From Taxillus chinensis (Eukaryota; Streptophyta; Magnoliopsida; Santalales; Loranthaceae): DNA of 64,000 bases. Under the pieces are notes generated by a model. That model did not search any database and was not told where the DNA came from. It saw only the letters and a list, made by a program, of their open reading frames with translations. The stretch covers positions 14,517,965 to 14,581,964 of the forward strand of contig CM042089.1 in the NCBI GenBank assembly GCA_023512835.1, written 5' to 3'. A program made the translations under genes and the position numbers. Shown piece by piece: positions 1-10,544 of this stretch (position 1 is its first letter; each line of letters opens with the position of its first letter).

Positions 1-334
1 AGGGACTGAGCTTGGGCCCTGAACCGGACAATATCGTACTACGGGGGACTTGGGCTATTACAGATGGTATCAGAGCTGGGGACTAGGTCGGTGTGTCATA
101 GTTCCACGGGAACGTGGGCCTCCTAAGAGGGGTGGATTGTAGAGTCTAAGGACTTTGCAAGTCCCACATCGGCTGGGGAGGAGAACGAAGCGTGCCTCTT
201 AAGAGGGTGTGGAGACCTTTCCTGGCACGAGGCCTTTTGAGGTGCCTGTGTGGCACTGCCAAGAACAAAATCGGGGATTGGGCTTGGGCCCTGAACTGGA
301 CAATATCATACTACGAGGGACTTGGGCTGTTACA
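1..334 (+). mobile_element. TRIM (terminal-repeat retrotransposon in miniature), left end outside window
   Basis: The first 62 bases repeat the end of the segment at 138-334, both closing on CTTGGGCTRTTACA. Between the two copies lie only 75 bases (63-137). These hold a primer-binding site TGGTATCAGAGC (65-76, complementary to the 3' end of initiator-Met tRNA) and a purine-rich tract AAGAGGGGTGGA just before the second copy. This is the minimal layout of a TRIM: two short LTRs, PBS, PPT and no coding capacity. It needs proteins from an autonomous element to move. The rest of the left LTR and the left target-site duplication are outside the window. The following DNA is a gypsy-type LTR, so the TRIM probably inserted into it. 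Confidence 0.8.
138..334 (+). repeat. TRIM 3' LTR (197 bp)
   Basis: Starts TGTAGAG and ends GTTACA. It contains the motif AGTCCCACATCGGCT, common in plant TRIM families (family statement from memory). It matches bases 1-62 at its 3' end with few changes. Confidence 0.78.
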
Positions 335-1131
335 ACGCTGCTCAACCACCTCGAGTTGAGAGGACTTTCGATATCATGGAATACCTTCCTAAGGACAAAC
401 AGACTCTGACACCAACATAACATCTCAGTGGTCTCTACTACCAATCATCAGAAGCCTTACAACACCCCATTAATACAACATTACATCAGGATATCCTTTC
501 CACATCAGGACTCAGCATGTTCCCCCTAATCCAACATAAGATTATCAACAAATCACATCAGCAGGATAACCTATCCTATCCACACAAGGATATAGCATAT
601 CCATCACAATCCTAAACAGGATCCACAGCACCTTAGGGCATAGCCTGTCCCCATTAGGACAGCTTATCTACAATCCTTTTAAGGAACATATTAAAACAAT
701 AAGTTCATCAGGCCATAGCCTCACCCAACAGGGTACATCACAAAACAAAGGGCCTTAGCCACCTATCACATCCACACAAGGGTACATCTGCACTGAGCTC
801 AACTCAGCTTAAACTCAACCACCGAATATGCCACCAGGCACAATTGACATCTCACATGGACTCAAGAGTGCTACATATCACATAGATCTTACACACAGGT
901 ATACAAGAGAGCATAGCATACCACAGCAGACCCAAAGGTCCCACACAATACACGTATGTATATGAGCTAAGCATAACCATATCAGTCAACATACCATGAG
1001 GCTCTCACAGTATTGACCACCCTCACCGCCCCTCCAACACCTTAGCCCTCATGACCCAAACCATAGCCTCAAAACAACCACAATGGTTTCGTCACACAGC
1101 CTCACTAGGCTCAGTATTACCCCCTTAGGCA

Positions 1132-1345
1132 TAATATAGCCTCTCAGGCATAGTACGTCCTCTCAGGCATTGTATTGTCTCTCAGGCATAGTATGGCCTC
1201 TTAGGCACAATATTTTATTACCTCTCAGGTACAGTTATTACCTCAGGCCCCGCCTTACATCTCAGGTACAGTGTTACCTCAGGGGTATCATCTTACCTCT
1301 CAGGCACAGTATTGCCTCTCAGGTTATAAAGAAATCTCGCCTCTC
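1132..1345. repeat. Minisatellite, about 19-bp unit, in the LTR
   Basis: About ten imperfect copies of a unit around CCTCTCAGGCATAGTATTG, some shortened to CCTCAGG. It lies inside the minus-strand LTR. Confidence 0.8.
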
Positions 1346-1544
1346 AGGCCCTCAACAGTTGCCTCCTAAGCTTATTAAGATAACTTCATAGGCCCACATG
1401 ACCACTAGAGTTCACAACTCTATCCTAATGTCTTAACCAAAAGAGAAGCATACTAGTTTACCATGTAAATGATCCTAGTATCCCTTCAAACTGCTAACCC
1501 GAAGCTGCAGCACTGCTGACCTGGAGACTGGAAGCTCAGACTCG

Positions 1545-1760
1545 AAGACTCAAAGATATGCCTCGAAGACTCAAAGATCAGCCACAAAGCCTTACTACTT
1601 TGGAGCTCTGCCTTGAAGCCTCACTGCTTTAGAGCCCTACCGCCTCACTGCTTTGGAGCTCTGCCTCGTAGCCTCATTGCTTTGGAGCCCTACCTCAAAG
1701 CCTCACTACTTCGGAGCTCTGTCTCGAAGATCCTAGAACGCGGCCTCGAAGATCCTGACT
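1545..1760. repeat. Degenerate direct repeats, GCCTCGAAG / GCCTCACTGCTTTGGAGC
   Basis: Two interleaved motifs, GCCTCGAAGAYTCAAAGAT and GCCTCAYTGCTTTGGAGC, recur every 20-30 bp. They account for the long open frames on both strands here. Confidence 0.7.
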
Positions 1761-2506
1761 TGAAGCTCCTTCGACCTTCGGCCCTTCGACCCTTTGACCC
1801 TCGGCCTCCAAACCTTCAACCCTACACTCGAAATACCTTCGAAGTACCCTCAAACTGCCTTCGAAATCTACCTTCGAAGCTCCCTTCAAATGTTCGAAAC
1901 TACACCTGAAAACTATACATTGGACACTCAAAACTACCCATTTGAGGCACCATTTGACATTTACACATTTGAAACTTCCAGTTCCAAAGTCGATCTCATC
2001 AACACTACCTCGAACCTACCTTTGAAACTTCAAAACTGCACATTCGAACTTTCCCATTTTCAGTCGATCTCATCGACTGTTCATCGTCATTTTTCATGTG
2101 TTTCTCGTCTGTATTCAACCCAGAAACCCCCAGACCTTCTGAAATCTCATAAAACTCATACCCAATACTAGGTATTACGTTTTAATCACATCTTATGCAC
2201 TCATATCACAATATTCAACCCAAAACTTGGGTTTTCCCCAAAACTTAGGGTTTATCCAAATTTCACGAACTTTGGGCTAAATCTCATGTTTTAGCAACTC
2301 TAGCAAGCATAAGCAACAACACAGGAGTGAGATGAATGAATCCTTACCTCAAATTTGGGCGATTTGAGTCTGGATCGTCCAATTCCCTTGGAAAGCTCTT
2401 GGTTCCTCAAACTTTCTCTCTCTTTCTCTCTCTTCACGCTCTCACTCTCTTCACGTCTCACGCACCACAACAGCGGTCTTCTTTTGGGTTCCTCCCCTCT
2501 TTTCTC

Positions 2507-2514
2507 TATTTATA
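2507..2514 (-). promoter_or_regulatory. Putative LTR TATA box
   Basis: Minus-strand TATAAATA followed by a CT/GA-rich leader, about 180 bp inside the LTR start. The position fits an RNA polymerase II promoter in U3. Sequence only, no transcript evidence. Confidence 0.45.
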
Positions 2515-2695
2515 ACTCATTTTATTCTTTATAATTCCAACTATACCCTCACAAGGCCCAAACACCAATTGAACTCTAAATCGAGTCCAATTACTGTTAA
2601 AATGCTCTATTTGACAAGCACATTCTTGTTTAGATATTTTTATCTCACAATACACTGCTATCTTTAAGAAGCTCAAACACGGGTCATTATAACAC

Positions 2696-4665
2696 TTATG
2701 TAAATGATATATATACTTATTATTATCACATATAAATAATAGTAATAGTAATTATAACTATAATTATAATTATAATTATTAATATTAATAAAGAGTGCAT
2801 ACTTTATTTTTCAAATAAAAGTAATTACAAGTATATATATATATATATATATATTTGTATTATAATAAAACTTAATGTACTATTAATATTTTTATATAAA
2901 ATATAAAATAATTAGATTAAAATTTAGTTTTAAATTTATTAATAAGTTGATTTATGATTAGGTGATCCAAGCAAATATTATTTGATTGAAAATATATTAA
3001 TACTTAAACAAATAATATCATTTAAATATTTTATTACTTTTAATTTAAATATGAAATACATACTATCAAATATCAAAGTCACTCTCACAATGCATAACTC
3101 ATATCATGAATAAAATAATTTGTAAATGGACGTTAATTAGATTCAAATTTAGTTTTGACAAATATTACTATGTTGATTTAATACTAAATAATGTAATCAA
3201 ATATTATTTGATTGAATAATTATATGATTACTTATGTTATACGTAATATAATAGTTCATACTAATATACTATATAATTATATTACTTGTATTTTATATGC
3301 TTATATTTTATATTAAAATATTATTTCTACTTTTTAATGTTATTTTTATTAAAATATAAGTATATATATTTTGTAATCGGTATTCTTTTTAAAGTAAAAC
3401 ATTTACTCATTATTATTATCATTAATACTAATAGTATTAGTATTATTATTATTGCTACTAATATTATTTATATGTTACATTTAAAGTATATACATTAACA
3501 CTAATTATGTAAACATAGTAACACTAATCATCGATGACATATATAATTATCAACGAACTCTCTGAAATCAGTTATTAGACATTAGATACTCAATAATTAT
3601 CATATTACTTATATTATATATGATATATATAATTATATAATTGTCACTATATATATACACTTATAAATTATAATCAATAAATAATGATTTGAGTATCGAG
3701 TAGTAATAATTTAAATAATACAATTATCATTGATAATAAATGATAACACATTAGTGAAAACCTAATTAATATAATTATATAACATAGTTATCATATTACT
3801 TTTGTTATAAATAATATAATAATATGATAAATCATGTTTCTCAAACTTGTTTCCCTTAATGTAATTAAAATGATCAATAATATGATTATTTTTGTATAAG
3901 ACTAGTTATTAAGTGCAAGTGTATATATATGTATGTATATTCTTGGGTATGATAAGTATATATATACACTATTATAATTATAACTAATGTTATTAGTTAA
4001 TTAAATAATACTAAAAAGTTTGATATGCTAGAGAATATATTGTGAGAGTGAGTTTTGACTTTTAATAGTATGTATTTCATATTTTGGTGAAAAACTTAAG
4101 TAATAAATCATGTAAATGTAAATGATATCACAAGTTCATATATAAATGTATTTATCGATCAAATAATATTTGATTTGATCATTTAGTTTTAAATATATAA
4201 TAATAAATTTAAAACTAAATTTCAATCAAATTAATATGACTAGTATCCATATTTTATTTTATGCGTGATATGAGTCATTCACGGTGAGAGTGAGTTCAGA
4301 GTTTTTTTGACATTTGATAATATATATTTCATATTTGAATTAAAAGTAATAAAATAGTTAAATGATATTATTAGTTTAAATAGTAATACATTTTCAATCA
4401 AATAATATTTGATTGAATCACCTAATCATAAATCAACTTATTAATAGATTTAAAACTAAATTTAAATCTAATTAATTTACATTTTATATCAAATATTAAT
4501 AGTACATTAAGTTTTTATTATGATAGAAATATATATATATATATACTTATAATTACTTTTATTTTTATAATAAGATATGCACTCTTTATTAATATTAATA
4601 ATAAATATTATTATTATTATTATTTATATGTACTATATATTATTTATATAATCATAAATAACAAA
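2696..4665. mobile_element. AT-rich long inverted-repeat (foldback or MULE-like) element
   Basis: The left arm (about 2696-3240) is repeated in reverse complement at about 4035-4665. Paired landmarks include AATAAAGAGTGCATA near 2793 against TATGCACTCTTTATT near 4574, AATATTATTTGATTG near 2973 against CAATCAAATAATATTTGATTG near 4395, and ATGAAATACATACTAT near 3050 against ATATATATTTCATATTTG near 4320. Each arm seems to hold two tandem copies of a 200-240-bp subunit. The centre (3240-4035) is AT-rich with TA runs and has no transposase. No clear target-site duplication was found. The class is unknown. Confidence 0.6.
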
Positions 4666-5070
4666 ATTAAGTTAGCTGATAGTTTAACAGCAAAAGTGAG
4701 ATATTAGGTTAAAAAAAATCCATCCAAGAGTGGGTAAAGGTTAAATTGTCATCCCATTTTGTTTTCTTTTCACCTTATGAGTAGTATTTACGGTCTGATT
4801 TTACTTTCGCGCGTATGATCGGTCAATTAGTGTCACCTACAATAATTTTCAGGGCGCTCTATTATCCTACGTTGGCCCAATATAAGTATTAGAAAAATTC
4901 CTTAACGATGGAAGTGTAATCAAACTCTAAACCTCCTACGGGCACGGACAAAACTGCACAAGACGTTGGTGCTGCTTCTTCTTCTTAGGGGATGAAGGTT
5001 GTTGTCAGTATTCAAGGTGGGGAAAAATGTTTTGGTCGGCGACCCATAGTTGAAAGAGGCATGAATAAGT

Positions 5071-5361
5071 AAGCTTGGTTTGATGGAATATAGGTCGTTG
5101 TTGCCCCCTCCTCTGCGCAAGGTTAGGCTGCACGGCCCTATTGTTGAAGCAGCCATATTTTTTGTTCAAAAATAACGGAAGCCAGTTTGGATGGATCCGT
5201 GGAGGCATAGGAAAGCTTGGTTTGATGGAATACAGGTCGTTGACTCGTTGTTGCCCCCTCTTCTGAGCAAGGTTAGGCTGCAAGGCCCTGTTGTTGAAGC
5301 GGTCACATTTTTTGTTCAAATAATGGAAGCCAGTTCGGATGGAGCCGTAGTGGAGGCATAT
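5071..5361. repeat. Tandem duplication, about 142-bp unit, two copies
   Basis: The unit beginning AAGCTTGGTTTGATGGAATA at 5071 is repeated from 5213 with roughly 90 percent identity by eye. Both copies end near GGAAGCCAGTT.GGATGGA. Short open frames on both strands come from the duplication. No recognisable protein. Confidence 0.8.
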
Positions 5362-6471
5362 ACAGAACAAAAAATTTGCAAGTTTGACCATAGTCAAATG
5401 ATAACATCGTCAACTGATAAGGGTTATTTTATTTTATTTATTTTTGTTTGTTTTCTCTGAACACATTACATCTTAATTACTCAAGTCTCAAGAAGTTCCT
5501 TGGACCACCAAACAATGGCCAGGATGAGTTCTTCTAGAGCCATCACAGTCCTGAGATCAATTTAGCGGTCAAAGACAGAAAAGTTGACACCCCACTTACT
5601 CGGATTGAGACACTAAATTTGGAATATGTTGGTCTTGTCAACCGTTGCAAATTCCCTTAATGTCATCCCTTTTTATATGAAAAATATCAGGGAAAAAAGG
5701 AAACAAAGAAAACAATCAAGACTGGGGATGAGAAAGTAGGAGCACATCAAAGTCAGGTGGTCTTTTCTAGGGCATGAGTGGGGTGGCCTAGCATGAGTTT
5801 ATGGTTTATTGGTTGGTTTGAGGGAAAAAGCTGAAATGACATGTTGAAGGTCCAATTTATGTGTTGATGAAGTCGTCTTCTACATCCTGATCTTTCCCGT
5901 TGGCTCACTCAACCAACCCAGAAAAGACCACAAACTAAAGTATATAAAAATCAAATTTTCCAAGAAAAAGTATATAAAAAAAATTCAATGTTTTACTTTA
6001 AAAAATAAAAAAAAGTATTAAAGGTTCATTGAAACTGAACTAGCATAACTCGTTCAGGTGCTTGTCAAGATTTTAATAAACGGCACTAGCATAATTTTAG
6101 GTGAGCATTGATATTTGAAGTTTTCTTTTTGTTACTTAATTCTTGAAAGCTTTTATTCCTAGATTTTTTGTTTTAAGGTTTAAAAACTTTAAGACTTTTA
6201 TTCTAGAACTTCAGTTTTTTTAAAAATTTATTTTTACTTTTTCTGTTTTTGTTTTTTTGTTTTATTTTTATTTGGTTTATCCAAAAAGCATAAAGAATTT
6301 AAAACATTTTCTACATTTTAATTTTTTTATTAACACTCAAAATTCTAACAAACAAAAATACAATCTCAAGGTTGCTAGATTAAGATGAGTATAAATTCTT
6401 ACCATCAAATTCATCCATACTAGTTATTATTTCTACGCATGCTTTTTTTAAAGTGAGAGGAGAGTACTAAC
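5362..6471. other. Intergenic DNA, nothing recognised
   Basis: Mostly AT-rich sequence with T and A runs. No open frame with family resemblance, no clear repeat ends, and no RNA gene seen. Confidence 0.6.
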
Positions 6472-6865
6472 TGTAAGAATTTAATACAAGATCATTCATG
6501 CCTAGAATTATTTAATAGAAACTATAAGTCTTAATAAGAAGTATATCTGAATTCATGAGTAAATTAAAAAAATTGGTTTTATTACCTTTCTGCTTCTCTC
6601 TATTGGCATTCTGTAATGGAAAAGAATTACCGTCACACGCACGTTCTGTGTTGCGTTAAAACCTAATTGAAGCGAAAGAGAAGAGATACATGTATATATA
6701 TAACACTACTGTTTTCAATTTCTATTAAGTACAATAACCATTAGATTAGGCTTTCATTAATTTAGAAACAGCCTTTTAATTATATGCGGTCTATTAATAG
6801 CATGTAGGCATTTTAATTACATGGGTTACATAATAGATTATTAAAAATAAAATAATAATCCAATA
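6472..6865 (-). repeat. Copia 3' LTR
   Basis: Matches 24887-25279 along its length. The plus-strand left end is TGTAAGAATTTAATAC. The other terminus has decayed from CCAACA to CCAATA. Confidence 0.88.
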
Positions 6866-6877
6866 ATCTCCCACTTG
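6866..6877 (-). other. Copia polypurine tract
   Basis: Minus-strand AAGTGGGAGAT directly before the 3' LTR. This is the usual plus-strand primer of plant copia elements. Confidence 0.75.
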
Positions 6878-7199
6878 ACCCATGTCAAGACTTGCTAATT
6901 CAACAACTTTAAGTGCGTACATTTCATTAAATCGATCAAGACATCTGTAATTAAATTGAAATGATTGGATCATGACAGTCACAAGTCATCAAACGACATG
7001 ATTCCTTCCATGTATCACAAAACCAACTCAATTTAGAAACTTTAATTAGGATGTACTTTAATTATTGCATTCATTGTTATCTCACTAAAACAATTACTGT
7101 ATACAACATAATGTGAGTAACAAATAAATAACCGAAAGCATAACTTTAATTCAATTCACAAATGTCAAAAGCTAATAAACAAATATACACATCAGAATA

Positions 7200-7749
7200 T
7201 CATGTCAACAAGGATTTATCAATTACACTCATACTTCCAACATGTCCAATGAATGTTTTGGGTGGTAATCCTTTAGTCAACGGATCTGCTATCATCAGAT
7301 CAGTACCAATATGCTCAATTGACACTATGTTTTTGCACTTCTTCTTTAACTAACAAGTACTTCAAATCCATGTGTTTTGCACCTTTAAAATACTTGTCAT
7401 TCTTTGAAAAGAAAACAGTTACAAAATTATCACAATAAAGTCTCAACAGTCTAGCTATACTGTCAATAATATTTAGACCTGAAACAAACTTCCGCAACCA
7501 TAATGCATGAATAGTGGCCTCAAAGCACGCCACAAATTCAGCCTCCATAGTGGAAGTAACAATGATAGATTGTTTTCCACTTTTCCATGAAACTGCTCCT
7601 CCAGCTAATAGAAACATATAACCAAATGTAGATTTCCTTGAATCTACACAAACTGCATAGTCTGAATCTGAATACCCAATCACCTCAAGATGGTTGGATT
7701 TCCTGTATATGAGCATGTGATCCTTAATGCTTTGTAAATGTCTAAGCAC
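7200..7749 (-). pseudogene. Copia RNase H relic
   Basis: The minus-strand frame at 7315-7749 reads as copia RNase H: GYSDSDYAVCVDSRKSTFGY, then AVSWKSGKQSIIVTSTMEAEF and LRLYCDNFVTVFFSKN. The C-terminal ADPLTKGLPP motif continues on the minus strand near 7210-7300 in another frame. The domain degrades the RNA strand of the RNA/DNA hybrid during reverse transcription. The frame is broken between domains, so it cannot give a full Pol. It lies next to the RT relic and the 3' LTR, as expected. Confidence 0.88.
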
Positions 7750-7783
7750 TTTCTTTGAAGCCTTCCAATGATCTATTCCAGGA

Positions 7784-8664
7784 TTACTTTGATATTAGGC
7801 CTAACATCCTAACAACAAAACTGATGTCTGGTCGAGTACATGTCTGGACATTCAATAGGCTCCTAACAACTGACAAATATGGAATAGACTCCATTACCTT
7901 TCGTTCCAAATCATTTTTCGGATATTGCATCTCACTAAATTTGTCTCCTTTCTGAATTAAAACTATCCCTACAGAGCAATTTTCCATTTTAAATCTCTCC
8001 AATACTTTGTCAATGTAAGCCTTTCGAGACAATCCTAATAATCCTTGTGATCCATCGCGGAATATTTATATTCCTATCACATAAGATGCTTCACCTATAT
8101 CTTTCATTGCAAAGTTATTAGAGAGATACCTTTTAATATCATGTAACAAACCAATATCATTTGCAACAAGAAGGATATCATCAACATATAAGACTAATAT
8201 AATAAACTTACTCCCATTAACCTTCATATAGATACATCGATCAATAGTGTTTTCTATAAAACCATATGACATAATGGTATCATTAAACTTAAAGTATCAT
8301 TGTCGAGAAGCTTGTTTTAGTCCATATATTGATTTCTTTATTTACACACCAAATGTTTCTTTCCTGTGGTTATGAAACCTTCTGGTTGATCCATATAAAC
8401 TTCCTCATCTAAGTCATCATTAAGAAAGACAGTTTTAGCATCCATTTGGTGAAGCTCTAAATCATAATAAGCCACCAAAGCCATAACAATCCTCAAAGAA
8501 CCCTTCTTTGAAACTGGAGATAAGGTTTTTTTATAGTCAATGCCATCCTTTTGAGTATAACCTTTAGTAACAAGTCTGGCCTTATACCTTTTAATGTTGC
8601 CGTTTGAGTCACGCTTGGTCTTAAAGACCCACTTGCAATCCGCTTGTTTTAAAACTTCAGGCAA
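7784..8664 (-). pseudogene. Copia reverse transcriptase relic
   Basis: Three open minus-strand stretches in RT order. 8338-8664 carries CKWVFKTKRDSNGNIKRYKA and ARLVTKGYTQKDGIDY. 8066-8272 carries the catalytic YVDD box in LVLYVDDILLVANDIG. 7784-8032 carries the C-terminal region with SIPYLSVVRSLLNVQTCTRPD. Frame breaks separate them near 8300 and 8050. The YVDD residues are kept, but the enzyme cannot be made as one polypeptide. Confidence 0.9.
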
Positions 8665-8676
8665 CTCAACTAAATC

Positions 8677-9323
8677 TCAAACCTTGTTGTCATACATTGA
8701 TGTTAACTCTTCTTTCGTAGCATTAAACCGCTTTTCAGAATTGTTACATTCCATGGCTTGGATAAATGAGACTGGATGTTTATCAATACTCAATTCACAT
8801 TCATACTCTAGTGAATAAATCACAAAATCATTAGAAATAGTTAGTCTTCTTTGCCTTACGGACCTTCTTAAATCTATTTCTTGTGGTATCACTCACTCAT
8901 TTATAATTTGGTCATTATTAACTAGTTCATTATTAATTTGTTTATCTAGTAGATTCATGATATTATTTTGTTGTTCTAATATGTTGTAAGACCGTGATAT
9001 AACAATATGAACAACAACAGAAGAAGATACAGTAAGTATAAAACTTTCCACCATAGTTTCTTGAATATCCACCTTACGTGGTTCACCACTCCTACTACAT
9101 TGATCATACTCAATGAACCTAGCATTAACAAACTCAACAGTTCTCGTACTATTGTTAGGACAGTAAAATTTGTAACCTTTTGACTTTTCAGGGTAGCCAA
9201 TGAAATAATTACTAATGGTTCTTGCATCAAGCTTGTTTTTATATAAATTATATATCCTTACTTCTGTTGAGCATCCCCAAATATGTAGATACCTTAAACT
9301 GGGTTTTCTTCATGTCCACAATT
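8677..9323 (-). pseudogene. Copia integrase C-terminus and linker, cut by the Tekay insertion
   Basis: Immediately left of the Tekay TSD, the minus strand encodes RKPSLRYLHIWGCSTEV, the conserved segment after the copia integrase core. The rest of the integrase C-terminus and the linker to RT follow (8677-8892 and 8976-9230). The integrase core itself lies beyond the insertion at 20412-20924. Several frameshifts and stops are present. Confidence 0.82.
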
Positions 9324-9328
9324 CATAA

Positions 9329-9606
9329 TGTGAGGACCTTCCCTGAGGTATGAGTTATGTTTTATGCATTTGTTTTGCATATGTTGTTTGAGATGTGGTT
9401 TAGCTTATTGTTTGTTGGTTGGCATCCTGGCATCGTGTGAGCCTTTTTGGCTTGTTGTGAGTTGCATTGAACCTGTGTGGTTGGTGATCATGTTGATGAT
9501 CATATTTTTGTGTCTTGTTGTTGTGCGGTGCTTGAGCTTGGATTTTGCTATGTCTTTTGGGCTTGTGTTTGATTTTCGAGGACGAAAAGTCCTAAGGTGG
9601 GGAGAA
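9329..9606 (+). other. U3 extension upstream of an internal PPT/LTR-start relic
   Basis: At 9576-9612 the LTR contains TCGAGGACGAAAAGTCCTAA, then GGTGGGGAGAATGTAAAGAC. This is the arrangement usual at the end of Tekay pol, PPT and LTR start. The real element end (17361-17400) has TCGAGGACGATCGGTCCTGA, then GGTGGGGCGGATGTAGGACC. The 278 bases before the inner TGTAAAG therefore look like a later addition to U3. The 3' LTR has the same (17393-17669). A 92-codon open frame crosses it in both LTRs, differing by one residue, but resembles no known protein. Confidence 0.7.
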
Positions 9607-9921
9607 TGTAAAGACTCGTATTTGGGTAGTTTTGAGAGATAGTCATTCCATGGGAATGTAACTATCCAGGATGGTAGTGTAGCCGTCGATGCGAGCATTT
9701 TGACCGTACTTGGGCCCGATTCCAGTGGGGCCCCATTTGACCCGATTGTTGACTTTTTGGGGTTTATTGGTTGACTTTGCGTTTGAGCAGTCATTTGAGT
9801 GTGATAATATCTGAACAATGTTGTGCTCGTTATTTCGAGCGTTTTGACAGTAATTTGACTCAATTTGGAGTTCGTGACCTCGGGAGGTCTTATTGCGTTC
9901 GGGTCAATTATTCTTTGGGAG

Positions 9922-9992
9922 GCCAATTATTGGCAACGGTATATATATAATTAAGAACGCCTTATATCTTTAATTGCCAATTATTGGTACGT
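9922..9992 (+). promoter_or_regulatory. LTR core promoter: CCAAT repeats around a TATA box
   Basis: GCCAATTATTGG occurs on both sides of GGTATATATATAATTAAG (about 9940-9955), followed by a GA run (10006-10039). The 3' LTR has the same at 17981-18053, with GA at 18066-18116. It is a reasonable pol II promoter by sequence. The start site is not known. Confidence 0.55.
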
Positions 9993-10003
9993 GCATGTTT
10001 GAG

Positions 10004-10042
<39 letters not shown>

Positions 10043-10544
10043 GAAGTGAAAGAGCGTAGAGCTTTCTTGGCGATTTTGGGGCGATTGGAGCTCGTGGATT
10101 GCAAATAATCTTCCAGGTAGGTGTCCTTAACTGTCTTATCTCGATCGTATCTTTGAATATGTGATCTGTGGTTGTATGAGTGTGTATTTTATGAGGGTTG
10201 AGAAGTTAACCATGGAGGTCTAGATTTAGATCTAGATGAATATATGATTTGTGTGTATTTCTGCTGTCATCGTGCGGATTAGAGGCGTTTAGGACGCATT
10301 TTGAGGTAAATATTGCAGTTTATTGCATAAAACATGTGTTTATGAGTGTCCGGGGTCACTGGGTTGCTTCCAGATGAAGAACCGGCCGCCAAAACGACGA
10401 TGAAGCGGTACCCTGGGGAGTATTTAGGGTCGACGGATCGGTCAAGTATGGAGTCGGTAGTGGGAGTCAACATCAATCGCAGCGGTATGGAGTCGGCAGC
10501 TCGTGGTCAGCGGCTATGGAGTCGCGACTATGGAGTCAACAACT

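Larger units (their letters stand above)
335..2694 (-). repeat. Gypsy-type LTR on minus strand (partial or solo)
   Basis: Read on the minus strand this begins TGTTATAATGACCCGTG at 2694. That resembles the starts of the gypsy LTRs at 28389 (TGTAATGACCCGTG) and 25570. A TATA box lies about 180 bp inside. The rest is non-coding and full of degenerate direct repeats. The 3' end is not seen because the TRIM and the window edge interrupt it. Short open frames such as those at 1613-2171 are repeat-driven and match no protein I know. No pol sequence is present, so it is a solo LTR or a fragment. Confidence 0.65.

Noticed and set aside
65..76. tRNA-like GGTATCAGAGC motifs at 65, 12314 and 24873
   Set aside because: They are primer-binding sites next to LTR ends, not tRNA genes. 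No cloverleaf surrounds them.
1613..2171. Plus-strand open frames of 98 and 125 codons
   Set aside because: They run through degenerate direct repeats of an LTR and show no domain or codon bias.
3286..3498. 70-codon frame in the AT-rich foldback
   Set aside because: Composition is Ile, Leu, Tyr, Phe and Asn from A/T runs; no protein character.
6461..6471. A target-site duplication for the copia element
   Set aside because: The flanking 5-mers CTAAC and ATATC do not match. CTAAT occurs 5 bases farther right, but not adjacent to the LTR.
9364..9642. 92-codon hydrophobic frame in the LTR, repeated at 17427-17705 with one change
   Set aside because: Its conservation follows from the LTR pair, it includes the PPT relic in its end, and it resembles no known protein. 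It is better explained as U3 extension sequence.
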